Origin: Patagioenas fasciata
Taxonomy: Eukaryota; Chordata; Aves; Columbiformes; Columbidae
Assembly (NCBI RefSeq): GCF_037038585.1
Contig: NC_092524.1
Coordinates: 47,825,001-47,889,000, forward strand
Length of the DNA: 64,000 nt
Direction: 5' to 3'
Part shown: in pieces, positions 12,481 to 24,903 of the stretch
Position numbering within the stretch: position 1 is the first letter of the stretch
Layout of the letters: each line of letters begins with the position of its first letter
Notes under the pieces: model-generated
What the model saw: only the letters and a program-made list of their open reading frames with translations
Database searches by the model: none
Told to the model about the DNA's origin: nothing
Position numbers and translations under genes: made by a program

Positions 12481-14844
12481 ACAGAGAGATAAATTGTGTT
12501 CTTGCTTTTTTGCACAGAGTTCTCTGCCACTGTTTCAATGGCAATTTCCCCTTGAGCCTAATTTCCATTAAAGAGTACAAATGTTTGATTTCAAGGATTT
12601 GGTGAATGCCATTCAGAGAACATAAGGAAAAAACCCATCCCCTGCTGCCATATTTGGGGCATTAGTTTAGATGGAATCTTCTAGATCTTGTGTTGCAGCA
12701 TTTGGACATCCCAGCATGATGGTTGATCCTGTTTTGTCTCCAGAGCCTTTTCTCTCTCTCTCATCACCTTCTGCTTAACAGAAAAGCGAGAGCCCAGGAA
12801 CTGATTATAATGGCATGCACAGTTTCATCTGCATAAGGGAGTTGGGTAGCTCCTGTGAGCCAGCTTTCTTCTCAAGTGAGATGTAAGCAAGAACTATGTC
12901 TTATGGGTACTGCAGCTACTGCCCTGACTTAGCAAACCCAGATCTCAGACCAGAATAAGTACCTTGAAGATGAACAGTCCCACTTTGCATTTTATTGCAA
13001 ATTGCACCAACTGAATCGCCCCAGTTTACTGACAGCATTATGTCTTTTTATTAGAACAAGCACATGATCTTGGTAAAAAGTTTTGGAAATCTGTTCAGAA
13101 GGGAATACAAAAAAATACAAGCAAAAGAAGATGAGCAACATCTCTATGCCTGTGAATTCTTGCCTTTGCCTCTTCTCTCTGGTGATGGGAGCAGAGTGCA
13201 GTGCCTATGTTGGGACGGAGTGGCCAGATGGATAAATCTGTGCAACTGCATATTTACAAGGCCCATTGGAAAGGGAACTGGCTCCTGTCTTAATGAAGAC
13301 ACCAGAAAAGGCTGATATATCTACTGATCATCTAATAGATGGGGACAAAATACTTTATCTAGAGCCTGCCAAATATTTCTGAAAGTCTCATCACAATGTC
13401 AGTGGCATATATTGGGAAGGGGAGCAGTATTAGAGGGGGGCTGGTGCAAACCTCACTGTGGTAATGATTTTTTTCCCCTTCTTTTCCATGCAACCTGTTT
13501 GCAAACTGCATGACTAGAGTTAGAGATGTGAAAGAAAGAATTAGAGGAACTACTAAGAAAAATCCTCTTCCCTATTGAGCAATTCAGTATCGCTTGCTGG
13601 ACAAAGAACTTCTCCTTGTGTTGCATTGCTTTCCTCTTGCCTCTGTTTTGCTCCACACCTCAGCAAAGACATGTCTTATAACCTTAAAGAAACTTCCCTG
13701 CTCTTCTAATATTTCCTCACTACACTCCACCTATTTCTAAAGTGATGTCTGTTATTTTGGTGCCTAACTGTAACAATTTTTCAGAAGTAGAGTTCTATGT
13801 GTCCAAGTTATGCACAGTGAGATTCTTTCAAAGTAGTTGTTATCATCCTTGTTCATATATAGCTCTCTGAGTAGAAGTTCCTCAGTTATATCAAGTTTCC
13901 TATCCCCCTTTCTGATTTATAAACATTTCATATGTGAGGTTCCTAGGTTTTTCTTTTATTGAGTTGAGAGAATAGTGTGTGGATGAAAACTAGCTTGTTT
14001 TCCTTCAGTTCTTCCTGGCCTCACTTTACCCTTCTTGATTAAGCTGGCTCTAAGCTGCCATTACTGGTTTGTTTTTCTCTCAGGGTGTATGCTGTTTTCT
14101 GTCTGCCAAACTGAAGAGGTTTAGCTCAGAACTAGGAGTGTAGACTGTGCTGTTGTCATTGATTTTACATGGAAGACACTCTGGTGATAAGCAGCCAGAT
14201 CAAAATATGATGCAACTACGTACATAGCCTTAGAAGACCTTGGAGAGTGAAAGGCCAGAGGTGGTGCAGTTTCAGATGACTACCTCATCAAATCATTACT
14301 TTGATAAACTGCAAGCTACAAAATGCTAGATTGCCAGAACTATCAGCAGGGGAAGAAAGGTACTAGAAGCCAGATTTTATTGCCAGTTGCACATTTTAAA
14401 TCTGGGGTTAACTATTGAAGTAAACAAAGTAATACCTGATTTTCTTCACAGTAATTGAGACTAGTATCTAATCCCATGCCCTGAGGAGGGATTGATAGTT
14501 CTCACTGCTGTTATGTTGTCCATATAAAACAGGAAGCTTAACAATAACCTGCCATAGCACAGACATCTAAAGGATAAATTCTTGCTCTTGGGATGCTGAT
14601 TTTGAGTTGGGAGGATGCCTCTTTGCTGGACCATTGTCACCTTGTTGAAATAGGTTTCCATTATCCTCTCTGTGCATGTATCTGAATTTGTTAGGACACG
14701 TAAAGGACTTTGTTTTCCAGAAAAACTTCCCAGGGGGCTCCTAATACTACTTGAAACTATTATTTAGTGTTTCTGTGTGGCTATTATCCACCTCAGACAC
14801 AGCTGCATTTCAATAGTGGGCAAAGTGATCAATACATACTGTAT

Positions 14845-14915
14845 AAAATAATTATTATTTATTTATTGAGTGCTGTGAGTAAGCTCTGCTATGCAAAATA
14901 TAGAAAAAGACAAAA
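14845..14915 (+). mobile_element. possible L2/MIR-like relic
   Basis: A run of ATTATTATTTATTTATTGAG is followed by 'tgctgtgagtaagc..tatgcaaaatatagaaaaagac'. This resembles the 'attattgagtgct...ctgtacaaacatagaa' part of old L2-type 3' ends. The match is short and diverged, so the call is tentative. Confidence 0.3.
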
Positions 14916-15889
14916 ACCTTTGAATACATGATCAGAAGTGGAAAGAAAGGCAAATAGCTTTGCAATATGTCCGTAGGGCAAATGCATTTCTAAGTGTCTG
15001 GCATTGCAGTACAAGCGTCGTACACAAATTTTGTAAGATCATAGGGTCTGGAGAGAGGGGCCTGAAGGTTTGTTTTCTTGCTTTTGGTTTTGTGTGCACT
15101 TGCTTTGTGCAATGTTCCTGCCTGCTAGTTTTCTTTGAGGTGGACTTCCAGCATGAGAACATATTAAAGAACTGTGCATGGACATTCTCCACAGAAGGCA
15201 CTCTGAATCATGCTGTTTACTGTGCTAATGGTGATAAAATGATAAATAATAATACTTAGGAGATATGCTCTTTGGACAGAACACTGACTCCAGTGCAGTC
15301 GATGGTGTTTGTCAGTGCCATTGTCTCTAGTTTTACAAGTGAGGAAATGAGTGGATAAAAAGTTTGAGAGATTTGTGCAAGGTGAGAAGGAAACTTGGTG
15401 GCTGGTTTAAATTAACTGGATGGTGCATAAATTGACTTGAAATACTCAGCAGGTTTGGGTCAAACTTTGAGCTAGAAGTGAAAAATCTTTGTGAACTTTG
15501 AGGGGTTTAGGAGGATCACGAAGGTATATCGTCTGAGGAATGCATTACTCCTTGCTCAGATGTCAGGTCCTACCTGCTTGGGTAATGTTGGCAAACTCCA
15601 GAGGTAAAAATTAGCTGTGTCTCCCCTTACTGGGACCAGAGTGGAGAAAACACCGCCTTGCTGTGCCGGCCCGATGAGGCAGTGCCCGAGGAACGAGATA
15701 CCGAAGGGGCCGGAGGCAGACGAAAAGCTTCCAACCCCATTTCCCGGGAGGATGCGGCGGCTCCGCGGCAAGCGCGGGAGGAGAAGCCCGGCGGAGCGTT
15801 GCTGCCTCTGCCCGGGGTCGTACCTGCGCCCCAGCTGCCGCGCCCGGGCCGACCGCGTCGGGGGACCGAGGGCGAGGGCCTGCGGTCTC

Positions 15890-15897
15890 TTTAAAAG
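15890..15897 (+). promoter_or_regulatory. TATA-like box
   Basis: TTTAAAAG is an isolated AT-only patch inside GC-rich sequence. If used, it would place the start of transcription near 15920, on the 5' side of the predicted first exon. No minus-strand TATA-like element of similar quality was seen within the island. Confidence 0.45.
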
Positions 15898-15919
15898 CTG
15901 GGGCCGGGCGGGGCCGGGC

Positions 15920-16173
15920 CGGGCGGGCGCGGCGGCAGGGGGCGGCGGCGGCGTGCGCGGGGCTCGGGCTGCTCCGGCACCGCGGCGCGCTCAGCCCTGC
16001 TCAGCTCCGCCCGCGGCTCGCACGGCTCGGCACGGCTCCGCTCGGCGCGGCCAGCCCAGCCTCCCCGGGACCCTCGCGAGCCTCCGCGGCTGGGGCCACG
16101 CTGGAGCCCCCTGCCTCGCAGCGGAGGCAAGCCGCGAGTTGGCGCGGCGGCCGGCGGCCGCCCGGCTGCGGAG
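15920..16173 (+). other. predicted non-coding first exon (5' UTR)
   Basis: The exon is inferred from the TATA-like box at 15890-15897 and a near-consensus donor GAG|GTGAGAG, whose last exonic base is 16173. The roughly 254 bases contain no ATG on the plus strand, so they would be pure 5' untranslated leader, with translation starting in a later exon. The leader is extremely GC-rich, contains repeated GGCTCGGC/GCACGGCTC motifs near 16016-16050, and would fold strongly. The gene cannot be identified from this sequence. The transcription start is a guess (CpG islands often initiate at several positions); the donor is the firmest part. Confidence 0.55.
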
Positions 16174-16520
16174 GTGAGAGGGGGCGGCGGGCGGGGGGCG
16201 GCACGGCCCGGCTCAGCGCAGCTCGGCACGAATCGGCGGGGGCTGCCCGGCCGGCGGGTGCTGGGCGCCGCCGTTCCGGAGCTTCGCGGGTGCGTTTCTC
16301 CAGACCCCCCTCACGACAACTATTTCGGATCGTTTTATCCCGCTGCCCGGCGGGGCTGGGCGCTGCCCGTCCGGGCGGAGTGGGCGCGCACCGATCCCCC
16401 GGGACGCTCTGGCCCCAGTTCCTTTTGGCCGACTTTTTGGGAAATCGCAGGTCCCACGGCGAGGCTTTTCGGAGTGGAAAATGGGGGGGGCCCACGAAAA
16501 AGAAGACGACGCTACGCTGA

Positions 16521-19500
16521 GTACAGCAGGGAGACGCTTAGAGAGAGCCTGCTGTTTGACTAAAGCTTAAGGATTTATTTAAAAAAAAAAAAATAACGAG
16601 GAAAGAAGAGAGGCTGAAGATGAAAGTTTTTTGCTTTTAATATATTTTCTTTTTCCAAGTCTTTGGATCTATTATAGTAGCACCTTTCCTCCCCGCCTTC
16701 CATTTGTTTGTATTAATGATTTAGTAGCCGTCTTGCCTGAAAACTTCCACCGTGAGCGACTGCTGTGGGTTTTCAGGCAGTGAAGTGACCTTAAAGGTTG
16801 GTTCAATGCTTTCTTCGTGCAAGATGCATGTGAAATACCCACGGTGGTTTTCTTTTTCTTGATTTTTTTTTTAATTCCCTTTTTGCGTCAAAAAAAATCC
16901 ACCTGCTTTATAATTTAAAAGAAAACATCATTCAGTCAGGGAGTGATGTAATTCTCCTACCTAAGGGCACTGACTCTGGTGCTTTGCAGGTGACTTGTCT
17001 TTTGCTTACTCTTTAAATTTATTTTAATTGCAATATTTCGTAGGTAGATAGTGAGATGTTTGACCAGTGCTCGTTAAGGATGCATTTTGTTGAAATTAAA
17101 ATCTTTCTCTTTCAATTTTTTTTCCGAATTTCTCCCCTCCCAAAGAAAACAATAAAAAAAAATTAAGCATGAGATCAGCGACAGAAAAACAAAAGGGTCA
17201 GGGAGGCAGAACTGAGGCTAAAAACATCTAATTGTTTATAAAAAGGACACTTTCAGCCTTTCGCTTTTCCAAGATCTCTTTCTACGTTTCCATAGTCGAA
17301 CTGTTCAATGCTTCGTTGCAAATAGTTCTAAGAAATAATTTCTGCTTTTCCTAAAAATTAATTGTTTGTCCTGTATTTTCGACTGCACACAATTGTTCCG
17401 TGATAAATACAAAGCCCTCCTAAAAAGGAGAATATTGAAACGACCGCTCACCAATACCTGCTTATTCCATATTTTGAGGGGCTATTTTTTTGAGGGGACA
17501 AACTCTTAACTAGACTGGTGAAAAGTCGAAGAGCGATGTTGAGCATGTGGGGGAAAAATTGATCACAAAAGATTTTGTTTGCCGTGATGGTACAGTCAGT
17601 TATTAACTGTAATGTGAACCAGAAGGGTGTTACGTCTGTCAGTGGTTTAAGTTAAAATGGTTATCGGTGTTAAGTTGGGCAAGTTTATGTAATGGTTAGT
17701 AGTATTTTGGGGGGGAGGAGGTTGCAGGGATTATTGCTCTTGGTTTTGGGACTGGCCGCATTTTATCAGCTGAACGAACTAGATTATTGTCTAGACATAA
17801 TTTTCCATTTTTCTATTGGTTTCTTTTCAGCCTTTGGCAGTTTCTTAAACCTTCATCCCTCTCTAACAAAGTACCTGGTTTTCGGGAGTAGGGAGGTGCA
17901 GCTGGGGACATTTGGAAGTTTGGGGATAATGGGAGCAACAGGACTGTATTTATTTATTTAAAAAAAAAAAAAAGGAAGTTAGGAGGTGAGCATTCTCTTT
18001 CTGGAGCATTCGGGCACCTTCCAGTGGGGTATGTCTCTAGGCTTTTAATTATTTATTTCACTTTTGTCCTTTAAAAATATCGAAGTAGAATGAAACCAAA
18101 ACGAACGAAATAGAATTAGAGTAAGTGTTGAAAGATAAATAAATAAATAAAGGAAGGGAACGGCTAAAAGCCCAATACTTGATTTCATCATCCTGGTGGT
18201 GATGGCTTCTCGATAGAAGCGATATCTGCCGATATCACCCCTGTTCCATGGCTGTAGCCTGGCCTCATTTTACGCTGCGTTTCCACTGAACATGTTGACG
18301 TGCTGCTGCTTATATAAGGGGAAGAACAAATTCAAGCGGATTAGTGCTTGGGATTTTGAGATCGGCTACCCAGATCGTGTTGTGTGGTGTTTTGTTTTTT
18401 TTTTTTTTTTTTTACCTTTCCTTGGGGGAGCGGATGGGGAAAGGCTGGAGAATGATGGGAGGGGGTGAAATCGGGATGCGTGGTTGGGGGAAGATGGGGG
18501 TGATGCAGGGAACAGATTATTCACATAATGTCTGCGCTGCATCCCTTTTTCTTTTCCTTTTATAAACCCCATTATCTCTAAAAACACATTATTCTTCAGC
18601 CGGATCTAAAAAAAAAAAAACACCTCACCAAAAATAGTGGGAGGGGTTATCATAGCGAGGGGGTTTGGTACGGGAATCATTAGACCCACTGCTGCAAAAC
18701 CAAGATACAGAAATCCATCTGCACCAACATTTCGGGGGGAGGGAGGGTATAGAGACGGGGGGAAGGGATGGATTGTCTATCTTGGATTAGCGAAGTGGAG
18801 CTTTGTATTCTTCATTTTCCTCCCCATTTTCTGCCATTTCCCCCCATCCCCCCATCTGCACACCCGCTTTCCTCCTCCCAGCCCCCACCCCCCTGAAGGT
18901 TTCTCGTCCCTTGACGAGAAAATTCTGTGTTACATCCTGATGGCTCTGCGGCTTTTTTTTTTAGTGCATCACAACAGTGGCACGATGACCTTTGCTTCAT
19001 GCCACACAGATTCGGGTTCCTGATAGGACTGTGACTGCAGATTGGACACACGTGCACACACTCATACACCCGTAGTCACGTACCTAGGACAGGCCATGAT
19101 TTAATTCCAATTTTTGCGTGTGAGTCTTTGTGTGTGTGTGCGGCTGATAAACATTGGCAGAGGGTAGGGAACGCAGTAAATGCCAAAGGCACGTCCATCC
19201 ATTTCACCAGCCCATCTCACCGCTCTCTTTTTCCTGGACATTGTGTCACGTATCATGAGATTTTGTGTCGGGAGGGGTGTGCCCTATGTGGATGGCAGGG
19301 GCCTGGGGGCTGGAGGGAGTGTATATGTATTGGGGAGGGAGAAATTGGGAGGGGAAAACGGACCTGATGATGCTAATAACATTATTTTGGTCAAATGAAC
19401 GTCTGGTGATAATGATTCAGTGTAACCATCCGTGAAATACATGCTTGCGACACACTGGAATAAAGGTTACTCCGGGGAGCTCCAGCAGAGCCAGGCACGC

Positions 19501-22500
19501 TTGGGGGAGTGAGCTGTCCCCTTGATGGGGAAAACAAAATTCATACGCACTCCAGGCCCCCTCCCTTCCCAACGCCTTCTTGCATGTCCGAGCTGGAGGG
19601 CACTGCAACGAAGAGAGGGGGTGGGCTGGACTGGAACCAGGACCAAACAAAGCCTTTCCACCTTGTCCTCCTGTGCCATCCCCCTTGTCCTCTTTGAGCT
19701 TATCTGTGCCGTTGATCCAGATGATACAGGAATATCACCATGTCCATGCGGTCCCTGCCGGAGGCAGGAGGGTTGTGAATCCATGGAAAGAAAGCTTCTT
19801 ATGTTTCTGTTATAGGATGTGCAGGAGAGCCACGTCTTTTCGGGTCTGAGTACTGCAGGGAAAAGGATGGGGGAGAAAAGCAAAGGAAGACGAGAGAGTC
19901 TCTTCCTCCATCCCTCTTTCCTTTCGTTCTTTCCCTTAGCTAAAGCATGCGGAAGGACCTGGCAAGCCTCAGCGGGTGGCTGTGGGTGGCTGGTACGCAA
20001 GGGTGGGGAGCTGAGGCTGTGAGAGGGAGGAGGGAGGGTTTTCCTGGGTTTCAAGTGGGCCAGGACCATCTTCAAGGTTCACAGACCTGCTCAGCACCCT
20101 CCTTCTCTGGATGTGAAGGACTTCCTTGCTCAGTCATGGGCTGCTTGCACCCAGGTGGAGGGGTGCTGGGGAAGGAAGGTGCTCTTGTGGCTCCACCAAC
20201 CGCTGCTTCTCATCTCCTGTGTGTGGCTGCGCCTGCTCTGAGGTCTCCATGTTTCTGGATCTTTCCACTTCATGGAGCAATAGCAAAAGCTTAATAAATA
20301 GATCTGTCCAGGGCTATTGTTGTTTGCCTTTTGCTTTTCTCCTTTCTCTCTGACCTTGAGGTGCAATGGTAAACTACGGCCAGGAAGAGAGGGCAGGGGT
20401 GTGTCCAGTGCCCCATACTGTAGGTGTGGGTGATGCCTGGAGAGATGCACATTTCCCCTGCTCTTCCCCTGCTTTGTGCTCAGTAGAGCCAATCTTGCCT
20501 CAGCTGCCCAGCTCCACCAGTACTTTCTTGATCTCTCCGTGCCCTCCCCTTTACCCCAGTTGCTTCAGAAATGGTTGTCGTGCTGTAGCTCCTATGTGTG
20601 CAGACCAGCCACAGCAGCTGTTGAAAATGATGCAGTGGCCAGCTGAGCAACAGGCAGAGGGTGCTGCAGGGCCCGTGTGCCTGCGCCCCCTGGACACTCC
20701 GCCCTGAGACCTTGCAGAGGTCCACCTTGGAGGTGGACCCTGGTTTAATCGTGCCTACATTTCCCCAGTCACTAAGGTACTAGTGTGTTCTTGTGTCACA
20801 GTCAGCCTCTGTTTATGAATTATTTGTTAGCAGAATAGGAAAGTTTGGAAAAAAAATTACTGTAGGTAAACTTCAATGATTGCAATGTGTTTTGTAGCTC
20901 AGCAGTTCCTGACTGTGGTGCTTAGTCCTTCCTCGAGCTTGCACAGCCAACGGAGGACAGTGAACTTCATGTAGTGCTGGAACTTACTCCTGACCCTAAA
21001 TGGTGTTCACCCTTGAAGTAAGAGGGGAGCTCAGTTCCTGCAGAGCATTCAGAGGGTGAGAGGTGGTGCCAGGAGTAGTTTGTGGTAGTGATGACAGTGA
21101 ATTTTAAGACCTAAGTCCCTGTGCAAAAAGGAAATAAGTATGCCTTCTCCCTCACTTTCTTCCCATTTCAAACAAGTTACCAAGACATCAGTGCAGACAG
21201 CTCATATGCTTTCTGTGTTAGGATTGGATTTAAACCCTCAACCTAGAGGACACCTTCAAACTACACAAGATCTTCCAGCTTTTGTCTCACACTTTTCTGG
21301 GAAGGAAGGGAGAATTTATTCCCTTTCTTGTTGTAGCAGCAGTGGTATTTCAGTGGATCTTCTGAACATCTTGCTTTTGTTTTCTTCAGCCTCGTCCAGG
21401 TCTCCTGAGTTTACCTGTCTTGAGAGAAGCGGAGTGTGTGTTTCCCCCTTGTTCCGTTTTCCCCTGCCCTGTCCTCAGCTCTGTGCTTTGGGCATGTGCA
21501 GGTGGGATTCTGGGTACTGGCTGAGCTGTGATATGCTGTGTCAGGCGTAAGGATCCATAGTGATCTGGCCAAGAACTGACTGAAGGAACCAGAAACTTTG
21601 TGATATCCGGAAGCCAGGATACAAGGTGACCTCTGACAATGACTCCAGAGACATGGTATTTAATTTAAAACCAAAATGCACCTAACTATGTCTATGCCTG
21701 TCCCCACCAGCATGAAGAGGAGAGAGGCTTTGTTTTGGGATTATTGCCAATGCAGCTGGAACCAGAAATTACCCAAATTTTGGTTAAGCTTTGCAAATTT
21801 TTATCAGGTCTCTTCCCCCCCATTCCCCTCTTCTAGTTAATAGCAGTCTGTCAATCCAGCAGACTTGTCTCTTAATTCATACAGTGGTGAGGAGGATATT
21901 TTGCTTGTTGGAAACCAAGATGCTAATGGGATTGGTAGCTTCTTGAAAATAAACACACGGCATAATCTTGGGTCAGGTCATTTGCCTTTTTTTTTTTTTT
22001 TTCCCCTTGTTTTCTCCTCACATGGGCATAGACAAAGGCAGTTCATTTGTCTAAAGGACTCTAAGAATCAAAGATTATGTTTTGAACTCTCACCACCAAC
22101 CCAAACAGCCAGACCAAGACTGTTCGTAGAAAGGCAGCATGGGACAAGTTTGTTCAGCCTTTGTCCTTGTGGGCAGTGAATGGCATTTTTAGTGCTCTGC
22201 ATTTTTACCTTTTGTACCTTTTTTTTTTTTTCCTTATGGAAAAGTCATGACTTTGGGCTAGGCCAGGCCCAGTATGGTTTTACTGAGGTCTAGGAGGGAT
22301 GAAGTGTGGTGTCCCTGTAGTGACATGCTTGAAAAATTGAGCAATAAGACTCTGAGTGGAAATATGCTAGCTGTGTTAGAAGATCTTGCATTCTTCCTTA
22401 AGGGAAGTTGGGGATATGATATCTCTTGTTGCCATTCACAGGAAAAGGTGCTCTGTGAGCACTGTGGGCAGCTGTTGGGAGCTCTACACCATGCAGCCAG

Positions 22501-24903
22501 CTTGGCAGAGTCCTCTGTCTGGGCTAAAGTCTGCAGCCTGTCAGGACTCTAGGCTCCTGCAGGCATCACAGTGTGGCTTTGCAGAGGGCGGTGGATGTGC
22601 CCACAGCCATCAGAAGTTCAACTTTGCCCCTTGCCACAGAGCAGATTAGCCCTTCATCTGCCTTGCTTTCCCATGTCTCTTAGAGCTTTCCTCTTGTCTC
22701 TCACACACCTGTGCCTGAATTCTCTCCCAGGCATGCTCCCCTGCCTGTGTCTTGTCTGCTGGCAGCAGCAGTGAGCTGGGGTGTTGGGAAGGGGATGTCA
22801 GGGATGAGGGGGGTTCTGTCAGCAAACCTGTCGTCTCTCAGCAGTCTGCTCAGCTCCTGTCCTTTCCAAATTCCTTTCCTCTGCCCTTGATGGTGAGGGA
22901 CGGCTTATTTCAAACACAATCTGCTTGTGTCATTCCTGGCCCTGCCAGTTGTCATCCATCACATCACAGCAACTAATTAACACTAGTAGCTTTGGATCCT
23001 GGGAATGAGAGTGCTGGGATAGTAGACTCCTTCAAAGATCCTGATGTCTTTCTTCATAACTAGGGCAGCCCAGCCCGGGAGTTCATGGACTCCATTGTCT
23101 CTTACCTGCTGCACCAACCCTGGAATGAGGGTGCCTGTGTTGAGCAAGGAGGGCACCCAAGGCCTAGGCCTGCCTCATAATGCCCTTGACAGTGCTGCAG
23201 CATCCCCTGCATCCAAGTACCTCCCAGCAGCCGGATGAGAGCCAAGGAGTTGGACAGAATAATAATTGATGAAGGATGGGAGGAGGTATGATGTAAACCT
23301 TCTGAAGCTGCCAGTAGCCTCTCTGCTGCCTTTGGGTACGTATAGCTGCATGTAGTCCCAGAATCTGTGAGTGTGACCCTGGGAGTATCCTCCGCTCATG
23401 ACAAAGCATACTGACCTGTTTCCACTGTGCTGCTGATCCTTTTGCTGTATTGATGGAGGATGTTGTTAGGGGAATCAGTGTGCTGCCTCCAGGGGACGAC
23501 AGGATTAGAGTTGAGGCATTGGTCATACTGTGAGGCTATCCAGAGAGCACTTGCTCCCCTTCTCTCTTGACTTTCTGTCTTTTCTGCTGTTGTGAACCAC
23601 TTCTAAGAAGGGAAGGAGTCCCATGGGGATGGAAAGGAAGGCAACTAAGCAAAAGGATATTTGCTGGCAGCTGAAGGAGGATGAGGAGAGGAAGAACTCT
23701 CCAATAATGGGGTAACTGTCTGATGGGACTGGCTGCATCTGCAGAGCAGGGACGTGCTCGCTTGGCTTTGTTTCAGTCTGCTGTTGCAGCCCTTTTTTTT
23801 TTTCCTCCAATAATGTGTTAATTAAACATTGATTTCAGGGGAAAAAGGAATCTGCTTGAATTGCAGAAACTAAATGGACTGTGGAGGAACGGGATCTGGA
23901 GAGGGATGTATGGAAGAACCTTCTTGTCAGCTATTTTCAGGACCAGTCATGGAGAGAAGCAAGAAAGGGGCTGGAGAAAATCCCATTCACCTAAATTTTA
24001 GAGTCCTTCACTCAGCTGAAGTAGGAATCTTGTTCCTTCTGTAACTGCACAGTTCTCAACTGGTGCTTGCTAAGGAATTAACAGGTATTTAAATGAGTAA
24101 TAAAATACTTCATTTTTATTAAAAAACAAAACAGAAGAGAGGATTTTTCTACTCTTGTAGATACCATTGTATCTCTAAATTAATTAAGCTGTGGTACAAG
24201 TTGAGGCACTGATCATAATGGTGTACTTGCTCTCGTTACTTCCAGATATCTCGTAGCTCAACTGACCTTCATTTACTGCCTGTGGATAAGTCAGTCACTG
24301 TACATGGGTATAAGATTGTGAGGTGCACGTTTACCGTTTTCTCTTCTGGTTATCAGAGCACTGGAAGGTGAGACAAGGTTGTGCTATCTTTCTCTATTGT
24401 TTGGTTGAACTCTCTTCTGTTAGACTGGAAGAGCCAGTGGGAGGCTATACTGCCCTCCTTTTCTGCTTCCAGTTGTTAGAGAGGCATAGGGAAGATGAGA
24501 GTCCTTGCTTTGGTCTGAGATCTTATCTGGAATAAACCTTTCTTCTGACGTGAGCAATATATTCTTATGGCATTAAACAGTTTGATTTGAATTATTTTGA
24601 CCACTGTGCTTTCTGTCCTCACTGGTTCTGGGAAATAATGGAAAGGAGGGAATAACCTGTCTGACCTTTCTAAGCATTGTGTGAGTCTGAATTCAAGTTA
24701 TCTTGCAAACATCTCTGTCAGTTCACCCAGTAAGTGAAATGGCAGCAAGGTCCTGAAAAGGAACCCATCCTGTCTGCTAAATCTGTGCCATCTGCAATAT
24801 CAGACTACAGAAGGACCTTCTGTAGCATCAGGACACATTTGAAAAGGAACAGATTAAGCCATAGAGCAATGATTTTTTGACCTGTTGATGGCTGGTGAAA
24901 CCC
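16521..24903. other. single-copy, probably intronic DNA
   Basis: The first 1.8 kb past the island is AT-rich, and no transposon is recognised until 24.9 kb. Runs of A (16581-16593, 17960-17973, 18608-18620) and T (18395-18413, 21987-22002, 22219-22231) occur. At 18.42-18.90 kb G-rich stretches are followed by a C-rich one. The longest frame, 20075-19467 on the minus strand (202 codons), is Ser/Pro/Arg-rich, has no domain I recognise and lies in GC-moderate DNA, so I treat it as chance. No gene is called. Confidence 0.5.
18733..18767 (+). other. G-quadruplex-prone tract
   Basis: The plus strand carries a run of six G, two GGG runs separated by single A bases, then another run of six G and a GGG. 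Such spacing can form a G-quadruplex in single-stranded DNA or RNA. It lies about 2.6 kb inside the predicted first intron. A formation test was not possible here. Confidence 0.5.

Larger units (their letters stand above)
6488..15649. other. non-coding single-copy DNA upstream of the CpG island
   Basis: About 9 kb without a recognisable gene. Local features are a T-rich run at 7828-7855, a CA-rich patch with a short palindrome near 11578-11595, a (CAAA)n tract at 12421-12480 and a possible L2-like relic at 14845-14915. A faint MIR-like stretch lies near 15310-15395 (tagttttacaagtgagg...gtgcaaggt). The longest frame, 11577-11957 plus (126 codons), is low-complexity and rich in His, Thr and Cys from CA-rich DNA, with no known domain. 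This may be intergenic, or an intron of another transcript. Confidence 0.55.
15650..16520. promoter_or_regulatory. CpG-island promoter
   Basis: CpG density and GC content rise abruptly at about 15650, peak at 15760-16280 and fall again by about 16520. GC boxes such as GGGCGGGG (15906-15913) and CCGCCCGC (near 16007) occur. A TATA-like TTTAAAAG lies at 15890-15897 on the plus strand. A strong plus-strand splice donor follows 280 bp downstream, as expected for a promoter with a short first exon. Several long frames cross the island on both strands (for example 15617-16177 plus, 186 codons). They are Arg-, Pro-, Ala- and Gly-rich and reflect the lack of AT-rich stop codons rather than protein coding. 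Vertebrate islands of this type usually mark constitutive or developmental gene starts. Confidence 0.9.

Noticed and set aside
15305..15395. Possible MIR-like 3' part just upstream of the CpG island
   Set aside because: Only two short motifs match and the flanking core is absent.
15617..16177. 186-codon plus-strand frame across the CpG island
   Set aside because: It is a by-product of GC-rich sequence with few stop triplets. It is Arg/Ala/Pro/Gly-rich, has no domain, and similar frames are open on the opposite strand.
19467..20075. 202-codon minus-strand frame, among the longest in the window
   Set aside because: No recognisable domain, low-complexity Ser/Pro/Arg composition, no flanking splice signals that stand out, and overlapping plus-strand frames of similar quality.
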